From NCBI GenBank assembly GCA_038025085.1, contig CM076147.1:439001-503000 (forward strand): a stretch of 64,000 bases of DNA, read 5' to 3'. Made by a program: the position numbers and the translations under genes. The notes beneath the pieces are model-generated. The model saw only the letters and a list, made by a program, of their open reading frames with translations. It was not told the DNA's origin and did not search any database. This DNA comes from Tetragonia tetragonoides. Its lineage: Eukaryota > Streptophyta > Magnoliopsida > Caryophyllales > Aizoaceae. Positions 12,279-26,724 of this stretch are shown piece by piece (the stretch's first letter is position 1; each line of letters starts with the position of its first letter).

Positions 12279-14242
12279 TCACCTCAACACCACTTCAATG
12301 TCAAGAGTTTGCAAGTCTTGGATGATGTTCTCTGGAATGACGATTGTTGTGTTCAACGTGTGCCTGGTTTTCCTACTTAAAGCATTGGCCACGACATTGG
12401 CTTTACCCTCGTGGTACTGAATGTCCAAATCATACTCCGTTAGTAACTCCATCCATCTCCGTTGCCGCATGTTCAGCTCCTTTTGAGTGAATATGTACTT
12501 CAAACACTTATGGTCAGTGAACATCTTGACCGACGTCTCATAAAAATAGTGTCGCCACATCTTTAATGCGAACACCACGACTGCTAGTTCCAAGTCATGC
12601 GTCGGGTAATTCTCTTCGTACTTCTTGAGTTGTCGCGAAGCATAAGCTTCCACTTTCCCATTTTGCATTAGCACACAACCCAAACCATGTTTCGACGCGT
12701 CACTGTAAACCTCATATCCGTCCGTTCCTGAACGTAAAGACAAAATTGGCGCGGTTGTGAGTCGTTTCTTAAGCTCCTAGAACGCTTCTTCACACTTTTC
12801 CGTCCATTGGAATCGTGTGGTTTTCTTCATCAATTAGTCATTGGTTGTGCGATCTTTGAGAAATTCTCCACAAATCTCCGTTAATAACCTGCTAGACCCA
12901 AATAGCTTCGAACCTCTGTCACATTGGTTGGCTTAGGCCAATCAGTAACGACTCGGATTTCCTCTGGGTCCACGGCAACTCCATCCTTAGAGACCACATG
13001 TCCTAAGAAAGATACCTTTTCCAACCAAAACTCGCATTTGGACAACTTAGCGTATAGCTTGTGTCGTCGCAAAATCTCCAGGGTCATCCTCAAGTGTCTC
13101 GCATATTCCTCGGTGTTCTTAGAATACACCAAAATATTGTCAATGAAGACCACCACAAACTGATTGAGGTACGGTTGAAACGTACGATTCATCAAGTCCA
13201 TGAACTTTGCTGGCGCATTCATCAACCCAAATGGCATAACTGTGAACTCGTAATGCCCATACCTTGTCCAAAAAGCAGTTTTAGGAATATCCGCTTCGGC
13301 AATCCTCAGTTGATGATAACCTGATCTCAAATAGATCTTCGAGAATACTAACGCTCCTTTTAGTTGGTCGAACAAATCATCGATCCTAGGTAGCGGATAC
13401 CTATTCTTAATGGTGATCTTATTCAACTCTCGGTAGTCGATGCACAACCTCATACTACCATCCTTTTCCTTCACGAAGAGTACAGGTGCTCCCCAAGGCG
13501 ATACACTTGGCCGAATGTATCCATTTTCCAACAATTCTTCTAGTTGAGTTTTGAGTTCCTTCATTTCCGCCGGTGCCATCCTATATGGCGCTTTTGAGAT
13601 AGGTGGAGATCCTAGCACTAACTCTATAGTGAAGTCAATAACGCGCTGGGGAGGCATCCCCGGTATCTCGTCAGGAAATACATCTTCGTATTCTGACACA
13701 ATAGGAATAGGAGTTGAGGGTTCGACTACCTCACGACTCGTATCCCGAATATGACAAAGATAGATCGTTTCTCCTTTAGTCACATATTCATTCACCTTAA
13801 TCATCATGGAAGACACGACTTTCAACTTAGGTTTAACCACAACACCTCGATAGACAACTCTCCGTTATTTGGGTCCTTTCAACGATACCCGTTGGTCAAA
13901 ACACTCAATTTTAGCCCTGTACTAGGATAGCCAATCCATCCCAAGAATGACATCGAACTCCTTTAAGTCGAGCTTAATGAAATCAGCTGGTAAATCGCAC
14001 CCAGCGATCATTACAGTGCAGATCTCAAATTTCTCCTTACTACTAACCTTTGCCCCATCTGGCATGGTTATATTAGCATTAAGTACCAAACTAGGCTCTA
14101 ACCCAATCTTAACAGCAAAATTCATAGACAAGAAGGAATGCGAAGCACCAGAATCAAATAACACATATGCTGGATGAGAGTGAACGAGAAAAGTACCAGC
14201 AATGACGTTTGGATCTGCTTCAGCTTTGGCGCGGTTCAACAC
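12279..14242 (-). pseudogene. Ty3-type pol remnant (PR, RT, RNase H; no integrase)
   Basis: In order on the minus strand there is an aspartic protease (DSGASHSF, near 14150), a reverse transcriptase (12881-13840, with the [10 protein letters not shown] block and MPFGLMNAP) and RNase H (12279-12743, with [10 protein letters not shown], the D-E-D ligands and the ALSRK end). Frames are broken between blocks. Two RT catalytic aspartates are changed: KIDL reads KIYL (near 13340) and the FIDD box reads FIDN (near 13148). The integrase that should follow RNase H is absent; after 12279 the sequence runs into an LTR fragment. The element cannot be autonomous. Without integrase the clade (for example Tekay-like chromovirus) cannot be fixed. 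Confidence 0.88.
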
Positions 14243-14459
14243 GTAAAGCCTTCCATTGACACCACGGTTGTTGTTTTGTGAAATATTCTGTGTTGTTGGC
14301 TGGGCGTTGCCTTGGTTTCCTCCTGCAGGTGCAGTGTTGTTGAAACCTCTATTGTTGTTGTTATAACCTCCTCCATTTCCTCGGAAGTTATTAGCGTTGT
14401 CGCGGTTGTTATTATTCTAACCTCCATGATTTTGCACATTTCCGGACTTCCCTTTATTC

Positions 14460-14617
14460 CAACATTCGGAAGCTTTGTGTCCGGGTTTGTCACACACATA
14501 ACAAGTAAGTACTTATCCTTGGCAATTCTTGCCCTGATGTGCCACGCGACACTTATGGCAGGGCATGCTCCTACGAGCTAGAATTGTTGCTCGATTGTTC
14601 CCGGAATTCCTATTCCG

Positions 14618-14648
<31 letters not shown>

Positions 14649-15291
14649 CTCTTCGGCCCACAATTCTTTCCTGATTTAGAGCTTTATCATATGCCACTTG
14701 AAATGTGTTTGACTGACCCGCAACAAATCTCTGGATATCCCACTGCAGTCCATCCTCAAACCTCAAGACACGATTTGCCTCGTCCGCAACCAAAAGTGGG
14801 GCGAACACCGCGAGTTCGTTAAACTTAGAGGCATACTCAGCTATTGATATCTTTCCTTGAGTCAGGTTCTCAAATTCCACTTGTTTCAAACAACGAAGAG
14901 GCCTAGGATAGAACCTTTCGCGAATCGCTTCCTTGAATCGGGTCCAGTTGAAGCCAGGTTGTGCTACCAGTGCGACACCCACATCATTCCACCACTTATT
15001 CGCCTCACCACGTAAGTAGTACGTGGCACTGACGACTTTCTGGTCATTCGATCGCCCAGTGGCCGTGAATAGCTTTTCAAAGTCAATGATCCACCCTTCC
15101 ACCTTGGTAGGATCAGCGCCTCCTTCAAAAGTTGGTGGCTTGAGAGCGTCGAAATCCTTAAATGCTTTCGCAGCTGCGTCTTTTGCGTTGTGTTGTTGTT
15201 CTTCTCTTTCGAGTTGACGCTCCATGAATTCAGCGACGTTAATGAAGGCGTCCTCGAGTCTAGTGATACGTGCATTTTGAGCCATCTTCAT
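14460..15291 (-). pseudogene. Ty3-type gag remnant with zinc knuckle
   Basis: An intact 237-codon stretch (14578-15291) encodes a retrotransposon gag with the usual WWNDVG and FYPRPLR-type blocks. A GTT trinucleotide run near 14617-14650 then derails the frame. Downstream, in another frame, is a CCHC zinc knuckle (CYVCDKPGHKASEC, near 14480-14520) interrupted by stops. The order gag-PR-RT-RH on the minus strand shows the same element as the pol remnant. The ATG at 15291 is the first Met of the open stretch; the true start could lie upstream. Confidence 0.85.
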
Positions 15292-15299
15292 GAGTTACG

Positions 15300-16966
15300 A
15301 GTTTCTGTAACGAGACGTGGGTTATATCATAACCCGCTCAAGGCAATTATACTCAGCCAAATTTCAATAATTTTCCGACCTTGGTTCGATGGTCTACTTT
15401 AGCAAATCCATGCCAATTCAAGTAAATAAGAAAGCATAATATCGACATGCAGTTTATAAGGAGATGGGTCACAACTTAGAGGTTGTCCCGAAATTCAATC
15501 ACGGCCTACATGCTTGGCCTAATAACGAAGAATATGACCCAACTTGGTCCAATAAATGCAAAAATAACACCAAGCATGCTTTTAACGCATAATTGATCAT
15601 ATAGATGATAATACTAATGGTAAATAGCATATAAAGAGACATGTTCACAATTTTCCATAATAGCCATAATAAACATGCTTAATAATAAATAAGCAGAAGA
15701 ATATTTATTGCATAACAATCATTATAAATATTCATTCAAAATTGACTAAAAGTCAAATAAACTAAACATCCTTCAACATTTATTTGACCACGCAGGATCA
15801 TCATATAACGATAAAAAGAGTGGAAAACCTAATCTAATCTAGGAAAGTCTCAATCCAAGCTCATTGGGTTATCTCTCGACCCAGGAGGCGATGGATCTTC
15901 ATCCTCTCTAAATACTGGCTCCATGCCCTTGCATCCACTAGTCGGGATATAGGGCGGACTGGCTCTTGCCTTCTTACCAATAGGGGTAAAGAGGGCACGA
16001 TAAGTTCTGGCGTTCATATGACTACGACGCTTAGGCTTTTTTCAAGCCTCGCAGTAACCTGAAGGAAGTGGTGTAAGAACACCTCGATGAAGCCAGTCGT
16101 TTTCCGTGAGTTGGAGCTCTGCGGCAACGACCTCAAACTCTAGGAACCAACGATAATGGGGCGTCACATAGTGGTTGTAGTTCGACTTTCCATCCACGAT
16201 CACGACTATAGCGCTTCTTAAGACCTATCCATGGATTCTCCATGGGAATACCAACAAGTGCCATAGATAGTAGGTAGGGTGCCTTGTGAAGTTGTAGTCA
16301 TGTAGGTACATATACAAGGTATCGTCGACACGCTCCATGTAGTCAAAAACATGCTCCCCTTCCCGCACCTGAAGCAAAAGCGGTGGGACAGGAGGGAACT
16401 CAACGTTGTTAGGAGTGATGTCTCGAGTCTGCACTGGCTCAGGTACAAAGAAAGACTCGTCATCCTCTACTGGCTCAGCAACTGGAGGCTCCACAGGCTC
16501 ATGAACTGGAGACTCCACTGGCTCCTCGTGCTCCTCAGCAGGTGGTCCTCCGGATGGGTGAGAATGACTCCCGCTAGGCTCTCCCGGGAAGTACTCTTGA
16601 CTCATCTCGGGATCCTCCTGCTCCATGGGATCAGTGTAGGACAAGGGCTCGGAGTCCTCAGAAAGATCGGACTCGGAGGAAACAGTGCGAGGTGGCGACA
16701 TCTGGTCCCAACCAGGAAATAAATGCAGGTTGCCGACGTTCTTATGAGCCGTAGACTTTCTACAAGTCTGCCTCTATCTTGCCATCTACAATGAGCAATC
16801 ACGTAGTAAGTAACTATAAACCACAACTGAAAGTGATTTCAAATAAACTCGATCTAAAGCAAAACTTAAAGGCTTTAAATTTATATTTTAATTTTCCACC
16901 AATTATTACTAATCTTATTTAACAAATTTATTAACTTAGGCAGTATCAAAGCCCTAGGTTTAAAAG
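15300..16966 (-). other. Leader side of the Ty3 remnant, with one ORF
   Basis: This DNA lies upstream of gag on the minus strand and ends where duplication copy B begins. I find no LTR end in it. One open frame (16225-16701) is listed separately. A primer-binding-site-like CAGTATCAAAGCCCTAGG at 16941-16958 reads on the plus strand, hinting at another rearranged retroelement edge. Confidence 0.4.
16225..16701 (-). CDS. Unrecognised acidic Pro/Glu-rich ORF (158 codons)
   Basis: The open frame starts MSPPRTVSSESDLSEDSE. It has an acidic, proline-rich low-complexity half with repeated EPVE, PPVA and EPVQ-type units (about residues 55-100), then a short ordered-looking part containing YMERVDDTLYMYLHDYN. 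No known domain is recognised. It lies upstream of the gag remnant on the same strand, so it may be an accessory ORF or leader coding region of that retroelement. It could also be a chance frame or a fragment of something larger. Confidence 0.35.
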   Translation of the reverse strand: MSPPRTVSSESDLSEDSEPLSYTDPMEQEDPEMSQEYFPGEPSGSHSHPSGGPPAEEHEEPVESPVHEPVEPPVAEPVEDDESFFVPEPVQTRDITPNNVEFPPVPPLLLQVREGEHVFDYMERVDDTLYMYLHDYNFTRHPTYYLWHLLVFPWRIHG

Positions 16967-17439
16967 TTGTTGTAATGATAACATCAGCAAGCATGCAAAT
17001 AATTACACTGTTATTTAGCTCTCATGTTCCCTTGATCTAACGGTTGATCTACATATACTTTCAAATTCTGTTGTCTATGTGATGAGAAAAAGGCAGCAAG
17101 ATATTTCATAACATTTCCTATGACATTCAAGACATGCCATTATCCCCAAGGTCTGACTCCTTGTTAACTGAAGTGAATGACATTGCAGAATCACTTTCCA
17201 GCTAAATTTTCAGAGTTCTACATCTATTTATTAAAAGAGGTCATATGCGTCAGTTCAAAACCCCAATAGGCATCGGTTGTCTTGGTGAACCAATACCTAT
17301 ATTATGGCCTGGGTATAGGGCGTCGGGTAGGTGAACCAATGCCTATTGTGAGTAGGCGTCTATTCAACTAGAGTAACGATGTCAATAGTTAGTTATAGGT
17401 GATAAATGCAGTTCTGAAGAACCGATGCCTATTCTTTTT

Positions 17440-17557
17440 CTTCTTTTTTTTTGCAAAGCAACAAAATTATATGTCTATTAATAATCAGCCCATAAGGGAG
17501 TCGAACCCACATCTTTTGTGCCATAGCACAATTGCTCGACCATCTGAGCTAATAGGT
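17440..17557 (-). repeat. tRNA-derived SINE (copy B)
   Basis: Same element as 4826-4946: A box and B box on the minus strand with an A-rich tail (the T-run near 17436-17452 on the plus strand). One of several tRNA-headed SINEs in the window, not a functional tRNA. Confidence 0.65.
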
Positions 17558-18629
17558 TTCAAAACTAATAATATATATACCCCTAAAGCATGAACCAAAA
17601 CCATCATAAATTTGCTTACCAATCTTTCCTCTTTTCATTATGTTAGCAAGAGTAAGCTCTGACGTCAACTCCTCTTTAATTGAATGGCTGCACAACATTC
17701 TACATTCACACAAAATAATTGCATGAAATAATGGCTGCACAACTAACATATACTGTAGTAGGAAGAAAATGTAAAATCTTAGAAGGCAAAACCATGATGT
17801 ACAGGGAAAATGGGGTTAGCTGTAATCATACAGAACAGAAGGCAACCTGCTCAATGCCCTTCAAGTACTAAACATAAGCTTAATATCCTTCACAATTTGA
17901 CTCACAAATAGCTCAACAAAATGCTGAAATCATGTAACAAAGTCAGAATACAGCAACTTCACTAATAAGTATGCAAAAGCAAAAACAGTTCTAGAAATTC
18001 AGGTTTAGTATACTTGGTTAAATAGATTAATATTCTGATTACCAAAGAAAATAGTAGATTAATATTCTAACATGATTTTTGGACAGAAACCAAGCTCTAG
18101 TTGGCTTACCCTTTTTATAAACATTTTTTTTAGTCAATACTACATTCAAACGAAGCTCTAATTGACTAATCCTCTCTATAATTTCATGAGCTAACTATTG
18201 AGGATAGGGGCTCTAACTCCAACGGAAAAACCCAGCACAGAAAACTAGAAGATTAAATTGCATAGGATGAGCAGTAAAATTCAACTACGTCATCCATAAT
18301 TTTGGATCGAGGAAAAGGAATCCACTCTTAAATATGTCTGGATCATCCCATGAAGCAAACCCCAATTGTTCAAACAAACAATTTAGCACCGCAGATGAAC
18401 AAAATTGAAACTAATTTAAATTTCGATACTACTTTACTTTACCAATTTAAATGAAATTTTGATTCCTAAATTATTTATCATTTTGATTCCTCAGAACCCT
18501 AATTATTCCACCGAACAATAAGTATTATACACCCACACACACATACACACACAAAAAAAAGTTGACTACTTTAACAAACTAATAGTCCCTGGACTAAAAT
18601 GCAAAACATTTCTCCAACGAACATGATTA

Positions 18630-18632
<3 letters not shown>

Positions 18633-18682
<50 letters not shown>
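18633..18682. repeat. (GA)n microsatellite
   Basis: About 50 bp of GA dinucleotide repeat. The homologous site in copy A (8879-8891) has only a short GA run, so the tract expanded or contracted after duplication. Confidence 0.9.
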
Positions 18683-18686
<4 letters not shown>

Positions 18687-19625
18687 GACAGGTGAGGAAG
18701 ATGGCTTCTTTAAGCTTAGGCTCGATATCTTTCTGGACTAAAAAGAAAGAAAGAAATCAGGGCGACCTATGACAGAATTCAATCGCTGATCAGAGAATGG
18801 AAAACGACTCCAAATGCAATGCCCATGCTCCATAAAAGAGTTGGGCGCCACTGCGCTCCAACCCCAAATCTTTTGTTTGGGAGTTGAACAACGGAGCGGA
18901 AGGGAGGGAGGGAAATGATGATGAAATAAAAAAAAAAATATTTCTTTTTAAGTATTTAAATTATAATTTGGGATAAATAATTAATAAAATTAATTTTATG
19001 GGAAAATACTTATTATAATTTTTTTTTTCACGGACGTAACTAACAAAAATAAATCCCTTAGCATTACCACAATAAATCTATTTTGGATAGATTATAACCT
19101 TTTATTCTCATTTTACCTATAAATCAGATTGAATAATTGCAAAATGTATCTCAAGTTTCAATATTGCGATAAGGGAATTTAATTTTGTAGTTCAAATTCT
19201 TTATTTACTGAAAATAGTATACAAATTTTAAATTCACATAGTTATTCAACCCGAGCTAAGGGTAAAATGAAAACAAACTAGTGTGCATGCTTCATAACTT
19301 TGTTGTAATGATTTTTTTGATGGATTGTCTTGCTTCTAACTTTGTTGTAATAATTTTCTTTTTCATTTTTGGTGCTAATTTTGTGATTAATTGGTAAATA
19401 AAACTAAAACAATACCAATGCGGGATTTGGAGAGGTTCATCCGCAACCTGACTCTTAAGTCAAATATTAAAATGTTGGGGGGGGATGCGCTCAAGTCATA
19501 GTAATAGTCACTCACTGCCCATGTATTAGCCTTTGACAAATACAAAAACAAAAACAATAAAAAAAAGTCATTCATTGGCTTGTGGTGCTTGTATAAAAAT
19601 TAGAGATATCTACCCGCAGATGGCA

Positions 19626-20774
<1,149 letters not shown>

Positions 20775-21275
20775 GAATACTCTATTATAAAGTTTTTCTA
20801 CCAAAGATTATCATAGTAGACAATGGATCGAAAGGATCTGGGTGGCCTATGTCCCATGTTCTCATGTCCCATGTCTCAACGTCCAGGTCCCATGTGTGAT
20901 ACCCCGATATTTTCTATATTTATAAAAGGGATTTTCATATAATTTATCATAATTATATTATGATTATTTGAATTACTAATTATGGATGGATAATTTCCAT
21001 ACTTAATATTAAAGTCCCAATGCTAAATATTAAGGATTTTAATTATTCAAATATTTATGGGGAGTTATTATTTAAATAATTTGAATTATTTGTGTGGGAG
21101 ATTTCAAATAAAAATCTGATTTAGTGTTGAGTGATTTGTGCATAATTGATTTAACGTAATCAATTAGTATTAAGGGAGGAGTGATATGGGGAGTGAATCA
21201 TGCTTGACCAAGGGTCAATATAAGGATAGTCAAAGCTGAGTCAAACCCACACTCTCTCACTCTCACTCACACAGT

Positions 21276-21277
<2 letters not shown>

Positions 21278-21336
<59 letters not shown>
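21278..21336. repeat. (TC)n microsatellite in the LTR
   Basis: TC repeat inside the pyrimidine-rich part of the LTR. The matching site of the truncated copy (10480-10560) is CT-rich but interrupted, so the tract expanded in this copy. Confidence 0.9.
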
Positions 21337-21338
<2 letters not shown>

Positions 21339-23112
21339 TGCTGCTGCCATTGTCACCACCCTCACCACCGTGAAGGTGAGTTGCTGGCGTCGTGGGCTCA
21401 GCCCCACCGCCACCATCTCTCTCACTTCTCTTCTCTCTCTCGCACAATCTCTCTCTCTCTCCTCTGTTTTCTCTGTTTTGGGTCGCCAATAACAGCCGAC
21501 CACCACCCAGTCGCCACCTTTTGTTGGCGGTGACTGGGTGGTGCCGGTGAGGCTCGTGGTGGCGTCGTTCAGGCCTCCAACCACCGCGTTCTCTTCCTAT
21601 CTCCTCTGTTTTTGATCTCTTTCTCTCTCCTCTGTTTTACCCTCTCTCTCGTCACTCTCTTTCTCTCTCCTTTGTTTTACCCTCTCTCTCGTCACTCTCT
21701 TTCTCTCTCCTGACGTGCGCCACCAGCGCCATCGCCATGGCCGGTGGGTGGTGCTCTAGTGATGGTTAGACCATGGGCCCTAGTGGGTGGCCGTGGTCGT
21801 GACCAATTGGAAGGAAATCGATTTTCGAAGTTTTTGAGTGCTCTTGACAATTTCAGAATTAATTATTTATTTTCAGATTTAATTTTCGAATTTCGGTGAA
21901 TTTGATTTTGTATTTTGATTGTTTATAAAGTTTTACAAATCCAATTGTCGAGTTTCAAAAGCCTATTTCGACTGGAAAAATGCAAGGAATTTAATAAAAT
22001 TATCAGATCTGAATTTAGAGTTCATTTGCACTTTCAATTCCACGTCTGATTATATTTTGAATTAAAATTAATTAGGAATCGAAGATCGTTCGTAGTCCCG
22101 TCAATAGTGAACGTTCTCGACAGAATCTCGGAGCGTAATTTAGTGGTAAGCTAACGAGCCTACCTTCTACCTATCCCAAAACAAAATATTTTGACGTGAT
22201 TTGTGTTAAATGGCAATTTATGATTAATTATGGAAAGTATGTTGAATTTCTCTAATTATGCCTTTAATTATAATTATTATAGCTCGTTTCAATTATAGCA
22301 TGTTTAGATTTGAATTATATTGTGATATGAGAATTAAATGTTAATTGGACTATTTAGAGCAATGGAATGTATTATGGCTTATGTCAAGCTAATTTGAATT
22401 AATTGTCTTATTTTAATCATAGTTGTATATGTTTCCTAATTGGAATGTGATTGATGCTAAGAGCATATTAGAATCCTGATTAGGATTTGGTGATGATTAA
22501 TCGAGTAATTATGCTTAACAATTCATAAAGCGACAGCTTGTATATGAGTAAGCATGTTGGCCTCTTAGTGTCGTAGTCTTTATTTAGACCCTTTGCATGT
22601 AAATGAATTAATAAGAGATTAAGACTCCTATTGGTTCCGTAGGAGTAGTCGAGCATCGGGACTGCACATGCATATTGTGTAGTTCGAGGATGAGTGATTC
22701 CCAAAGTATCTATTTCATTATGGACACAGCGATGTTTGTGTTCGGGACATATCATTCCCCATTGTATAAGTCCTCTTGTTAACCATGGGTTGCAATTGAG
22801 GTAGTGTGCACACTAGAGTCTTTAAGTCCATGGCATGATTATTAAATTGAGGTGATAGACTCCATAGATGTCGTGAGTGTATGCCCTCGGTCTATTATCG
22901 CTCTCTTAATTCTCTTCAGATGACTTATTATAGTTGTTGTGGTGATGATCACTTTAAAAAGATTATAATAATCTGATCGATTGTGTGTGCTTGAATTATA
23001 TGATTACTTGCTATGCAAATGAATTTCAATGATTCTTCTCAAATCCCAAGGTAAGGGTTTTCGAAATGTTTTTACTGGGTTTGGGTGTTAATTACTCAGT
23101 TTATCTGATTTT

Positions 23113-23232
<120 letters not shown>

Positions 23233-23623
23233 TTTTCTATTTTCCTATTTCCGTCATGGAAATTAAATGTGCAGATGATGTCCAATAAGCTCGCTTTTGG
23301 AGTTGGCTTAGATTTGCCTTGGACCTCACTTGTCTTTATTTTCCGCTGCTGGGTTTAGATATTCCTTTTGAAAGGATTGTAATAAGAATACTCATGTTAT
23401 TTCACCATTTAGACAATTTCAATCATTAATGTTTAAGTCCTTTTTAGTTTAGTAGGCTCTTTTATACCTAACAATTTCTTTCTGCTTCGCATTTATTCCT
23501 TAGCGATAAATGTGGTAGTGGCATCAACCCCGGGTTTGGGACGGTTCAGCGGTGTCGAGTCATGGATAATGACGTCGGGCAGCCTCGGAAATCGTTGTAA
23601 ATTCGGGGGGTTCTTACACCATG

Positions 23624-24850
23624 TCCCAAGGGTGACAACGGAGTTCTGGGACCTGGATGACCGTCACGAGGCACCTGAGGTCCTCTAGGGTGACGATAGA
23701 CCCCCCGCAAAAGTTTGGGCAAAAACGAAAACTGGGTAATGGGAAACCAAAATCAAGGCAATAATCCACGATTTTTGGGCTTCCGAGAGGCCCTGAAACG
23801 AAGGTGGATATATTTGCACCACATCGCACGGGACATCCTTGAACATAAGAGGCCCTCGGGGTCCGTTATCGGGTCCCTGATAGGATTGTAAGAGCGTTTT
23901 TACGAGACACCAATGTAAGGGCCGGAATACCGAAGGCATGGGTGATATCAAAATTTGGGGATCCGGATGACCCTCCCGGGACACCGAGGGTACTCTAAGG
24001 TCATGATAGACCCTCGAGAGAAGTTGGGGCAAAAATGACACCCTGACCCTGAAAGCCAAAAACGAAAGCTATAATCCAAATTTTTTGGGCTTCCGAGAGG
24101 CCCCAGAACGAAGGTGGATATTTTCGCACCACATTGAGTGAAACACTCCTAGGGGACATGAGAGACCCTCTGGGTCCTTATCCGGTCCTGATAGGCTTGG
24201 AAGGGCGTTTTACGACACACTGGTGTAAGAGCAGGAGCACCAAAGGCATGGGTGATATCAAAGTTCGGTGATCCGGATGACCCTTCTGGGGCACCGAGGG
24301 TCCTCTAGGGTCAAGATAGACCTTTCGGAAAAGTTTGGGCAAACGTGACACCTTGGCCCCGGGAAGCCGAAAACGAAGGCTATAATCCACGTTTTTTGGG
24401 CTTTTGGGAGGCCCCGAAATGAAGGTAATATTTTCGCACCACATCGCACATACCACCCCTAGGGGACATGGGAGGCCCTTGGGATTGCTTATCCAGTCCC
24501 TGATAGGTTTGGAAGGGCGTTTTACGGGACACTGATGTAAGAGTCGAAACACCAAAGGCATGGGTGATATCAAAGTTTGGGGGTCCGGATGACACTCCCG
24601 GGGCACCAAGGGTCTTCTAGGGTTATGGTAGACCCCCTGGATAAGTTTGGGCAAAATGATACCCAAGTTCCGGAAAGCCGAAAACGAATGCTATAATCCA
24701 CGTTTTTTGAGCTTCCGGGAGGCCCCAGAATGAAGGTGGATATTTTCGCACCACATCGCAAGGGACACCCCTAGGGGACATGGGACGCCCCGGGGTAGGT
24801 TATCGGGTCCTTGGTAGGCTTGAAGGACCTCTTACTGGACATCGCACGCT
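23624..24850. repeat. Tandem repeat array, 310-311 bp period
   Basis: A GC-richer block of about four tandem units. The landmark before CTTCCGAGAGGCC (or its variant) recurs at 23777, 24087, 24398 and 24709, so spacings are 310, 311 and 311 bp. Other landmarks recur in step: TTTTCGCACCACAT, GGCATGGGTGATATCAAA and GATCCGGATGACCC. Overlapping ORFs in all frames arise because the period leaves long stop-free stretches, and I see no conserved domain. The solo LTR ending at 23618 sits against the array. Confidence 0.85.
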
Positions 24851-24857
24851 AATCCGC

Positions 24858-25470
24858 AGTATTTGGGTACAAAGCATGACTCCCCACTACCCCGTGCCGC
24901 CAAACCTGCCCCCAAGTCCTCTATACTATTATAGTGAGGTCTCATAATTTTTCCGAATTTTTTGTATATTTTTTCTATTTTTAAGTGTATTTTTAATTAA
25001 AAATTAAATTAAATAACTACAATTTGTTTCCTTGATTTAATAATATACTGGAAAAGTTTGAGGTGAAACTTTGAAAAATAATTCTCCAAACACTCAAAAC
25101 CCAAGTATGAAAGTTATGCACATGGGCACGTCTACTCCTATTAGAATCACTAAACCTTATAAGACTCTTTAGTAGGTAATTGCTTGAGAGAGGGCTTATG
25201 AGCGACGGAAGACAAGCGACTCAACATGAAGCGCCTACAATTATGAAAGTTATGCGCTGGGAATGTCTACTCCACGGTTTTTGGGTACCGAGGATGGCTT
25301 CCCACCACCTCGTGCCACCAAATCTACCCCCAAGCCCTCTCTACTATTATATAGAGAGGTCTCATAATTTTTCCCAATTTTTTTGAAGCGATTTATAAAT
25401 AAATAAAAAAATTGATATTTTTTCTATTTTTCAGCTTAACTTTTTAATTAAAAATTAAATAGTTTTAAAC
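24858..25470. repeat. Two direct copies of a ~200-bp repeat
   Basis: The segment starting TTTGGGTAC at 24862 and containing CCCCAAGTCCTCTATACTATTATA is repeated, with changes, from about 25280. Both copies are followed by GGTCTCATAATTTTTCC and an AT-rich stretch. It is a dispersed or local duplication next to the 310-bp array. No coding potential is seen. Confidence 0.6.
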
Positions 25471-25479
25471 ATTCAAGTT

Positions 25480-26600
25480 GTATAACTATGCAGAGAAAAT
25501 AATGTAAAGCAATATATGGTACTAAGTTTAATGAAGTTTGAGGGTTATTATATTGCAAAGAAAGGAGGTGTAGATATCTTATGCCTATTAGCAATCGCAT
25601 AGAGAATTACGAACAACCTTACCAAAATGGGAATTGGTTGTAAACGATGCCGGAAAAATGGCGAACGACGGCGATGAGATCCAAATAGAACGTTGAACAT
25701 ATGAGAAGGTAGGAGATTAATTGATGGTGTGTGGTTCCATCATCTATTAATGAGAGAGGAGTTAACTTCTTTTTTTTTTTTTGGCTCATCAATATATGAG
25801 AGAAATTAGTTACTACTCAATTTCTTAGATTTATAACGCGACAACTTGTGAGAATGAAAAGAAGGGGATGAAGTCATTAAACTCCATTATGTTTTTGTAA
25901 ATTGTTGCTACTTTCTCTCTCTCTCTCTTTTTTTTTTTTTTTTTTTTTTTTTACTGGCCATGAGTCATATGACACGTTATAAGTAAATTGACACGTCGTT
26001 CGACAATTCAGCAATTGATGTGGCGAGCTCTGGTTTAATCATTGCATTTAAATCTAATTATATAGATTATTATTTCACCGAAAAGTGGCTTAAGGTGGTT
26101 ATACTTAAAGGTTTTTGTTTTTATTAGGTGTTTTCATGAAAAAATTTATAAATATTGATTTCATTAATGTTTTTCCGGCAAAATTTCATTTTTTAAAAGA
26201 GGAAAGGAATTAAATGAAGGAGAATTATAAATAGTTTTCGACACTTTTCCAAATCGCCCTTAAAACATAATTTATGAGATTAAGCAATAATAGATATGAT
26301 TTTTTTCTAAACTGCTCATTGCAGTAAATATTGTGCATTTTACGGGTATTAACCTACTTAACCCCAACTTTTGATATCTGAGTCAGTGAGAGAGAGGGAT
26401 CTGCTAAAGGCATTGAAAATTTTCCCTTCTCTTTCCTTCCCTTACCCCTAATTACCTTATCTTCTCTTATCCTCTAAAGCTTCTAAATAAGCTCTAAACA
26501 ATGTGTCTAAAACTATCACAAAATTGTAAATGTGTCCAACAATAAAAGCTCGCAATTATAAAAAGATAATAATAAAATATGTTTAAAAGTACTAACAATT
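25480..26600. other. AT-rich intergenic DNA
   Basis: Gene-free. It contains T runs near 25770 and 25928-25950 and a short CT tract at 25915. No transposon termini were recognised. Confidence 0.4.
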
Positions 26601-26615
26601 AATTACAAGAAGGAC

Positions 26616-26724
<109 letters not shown>

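Noticed and set aside
23614..24761. Cluster of minus-strand ORFs with similar sequences
   Set aside because: They are successive readings of the 310-bp tandem unit in different frames. There is no domain, and starts and stops follow the repeat, not gene structure.
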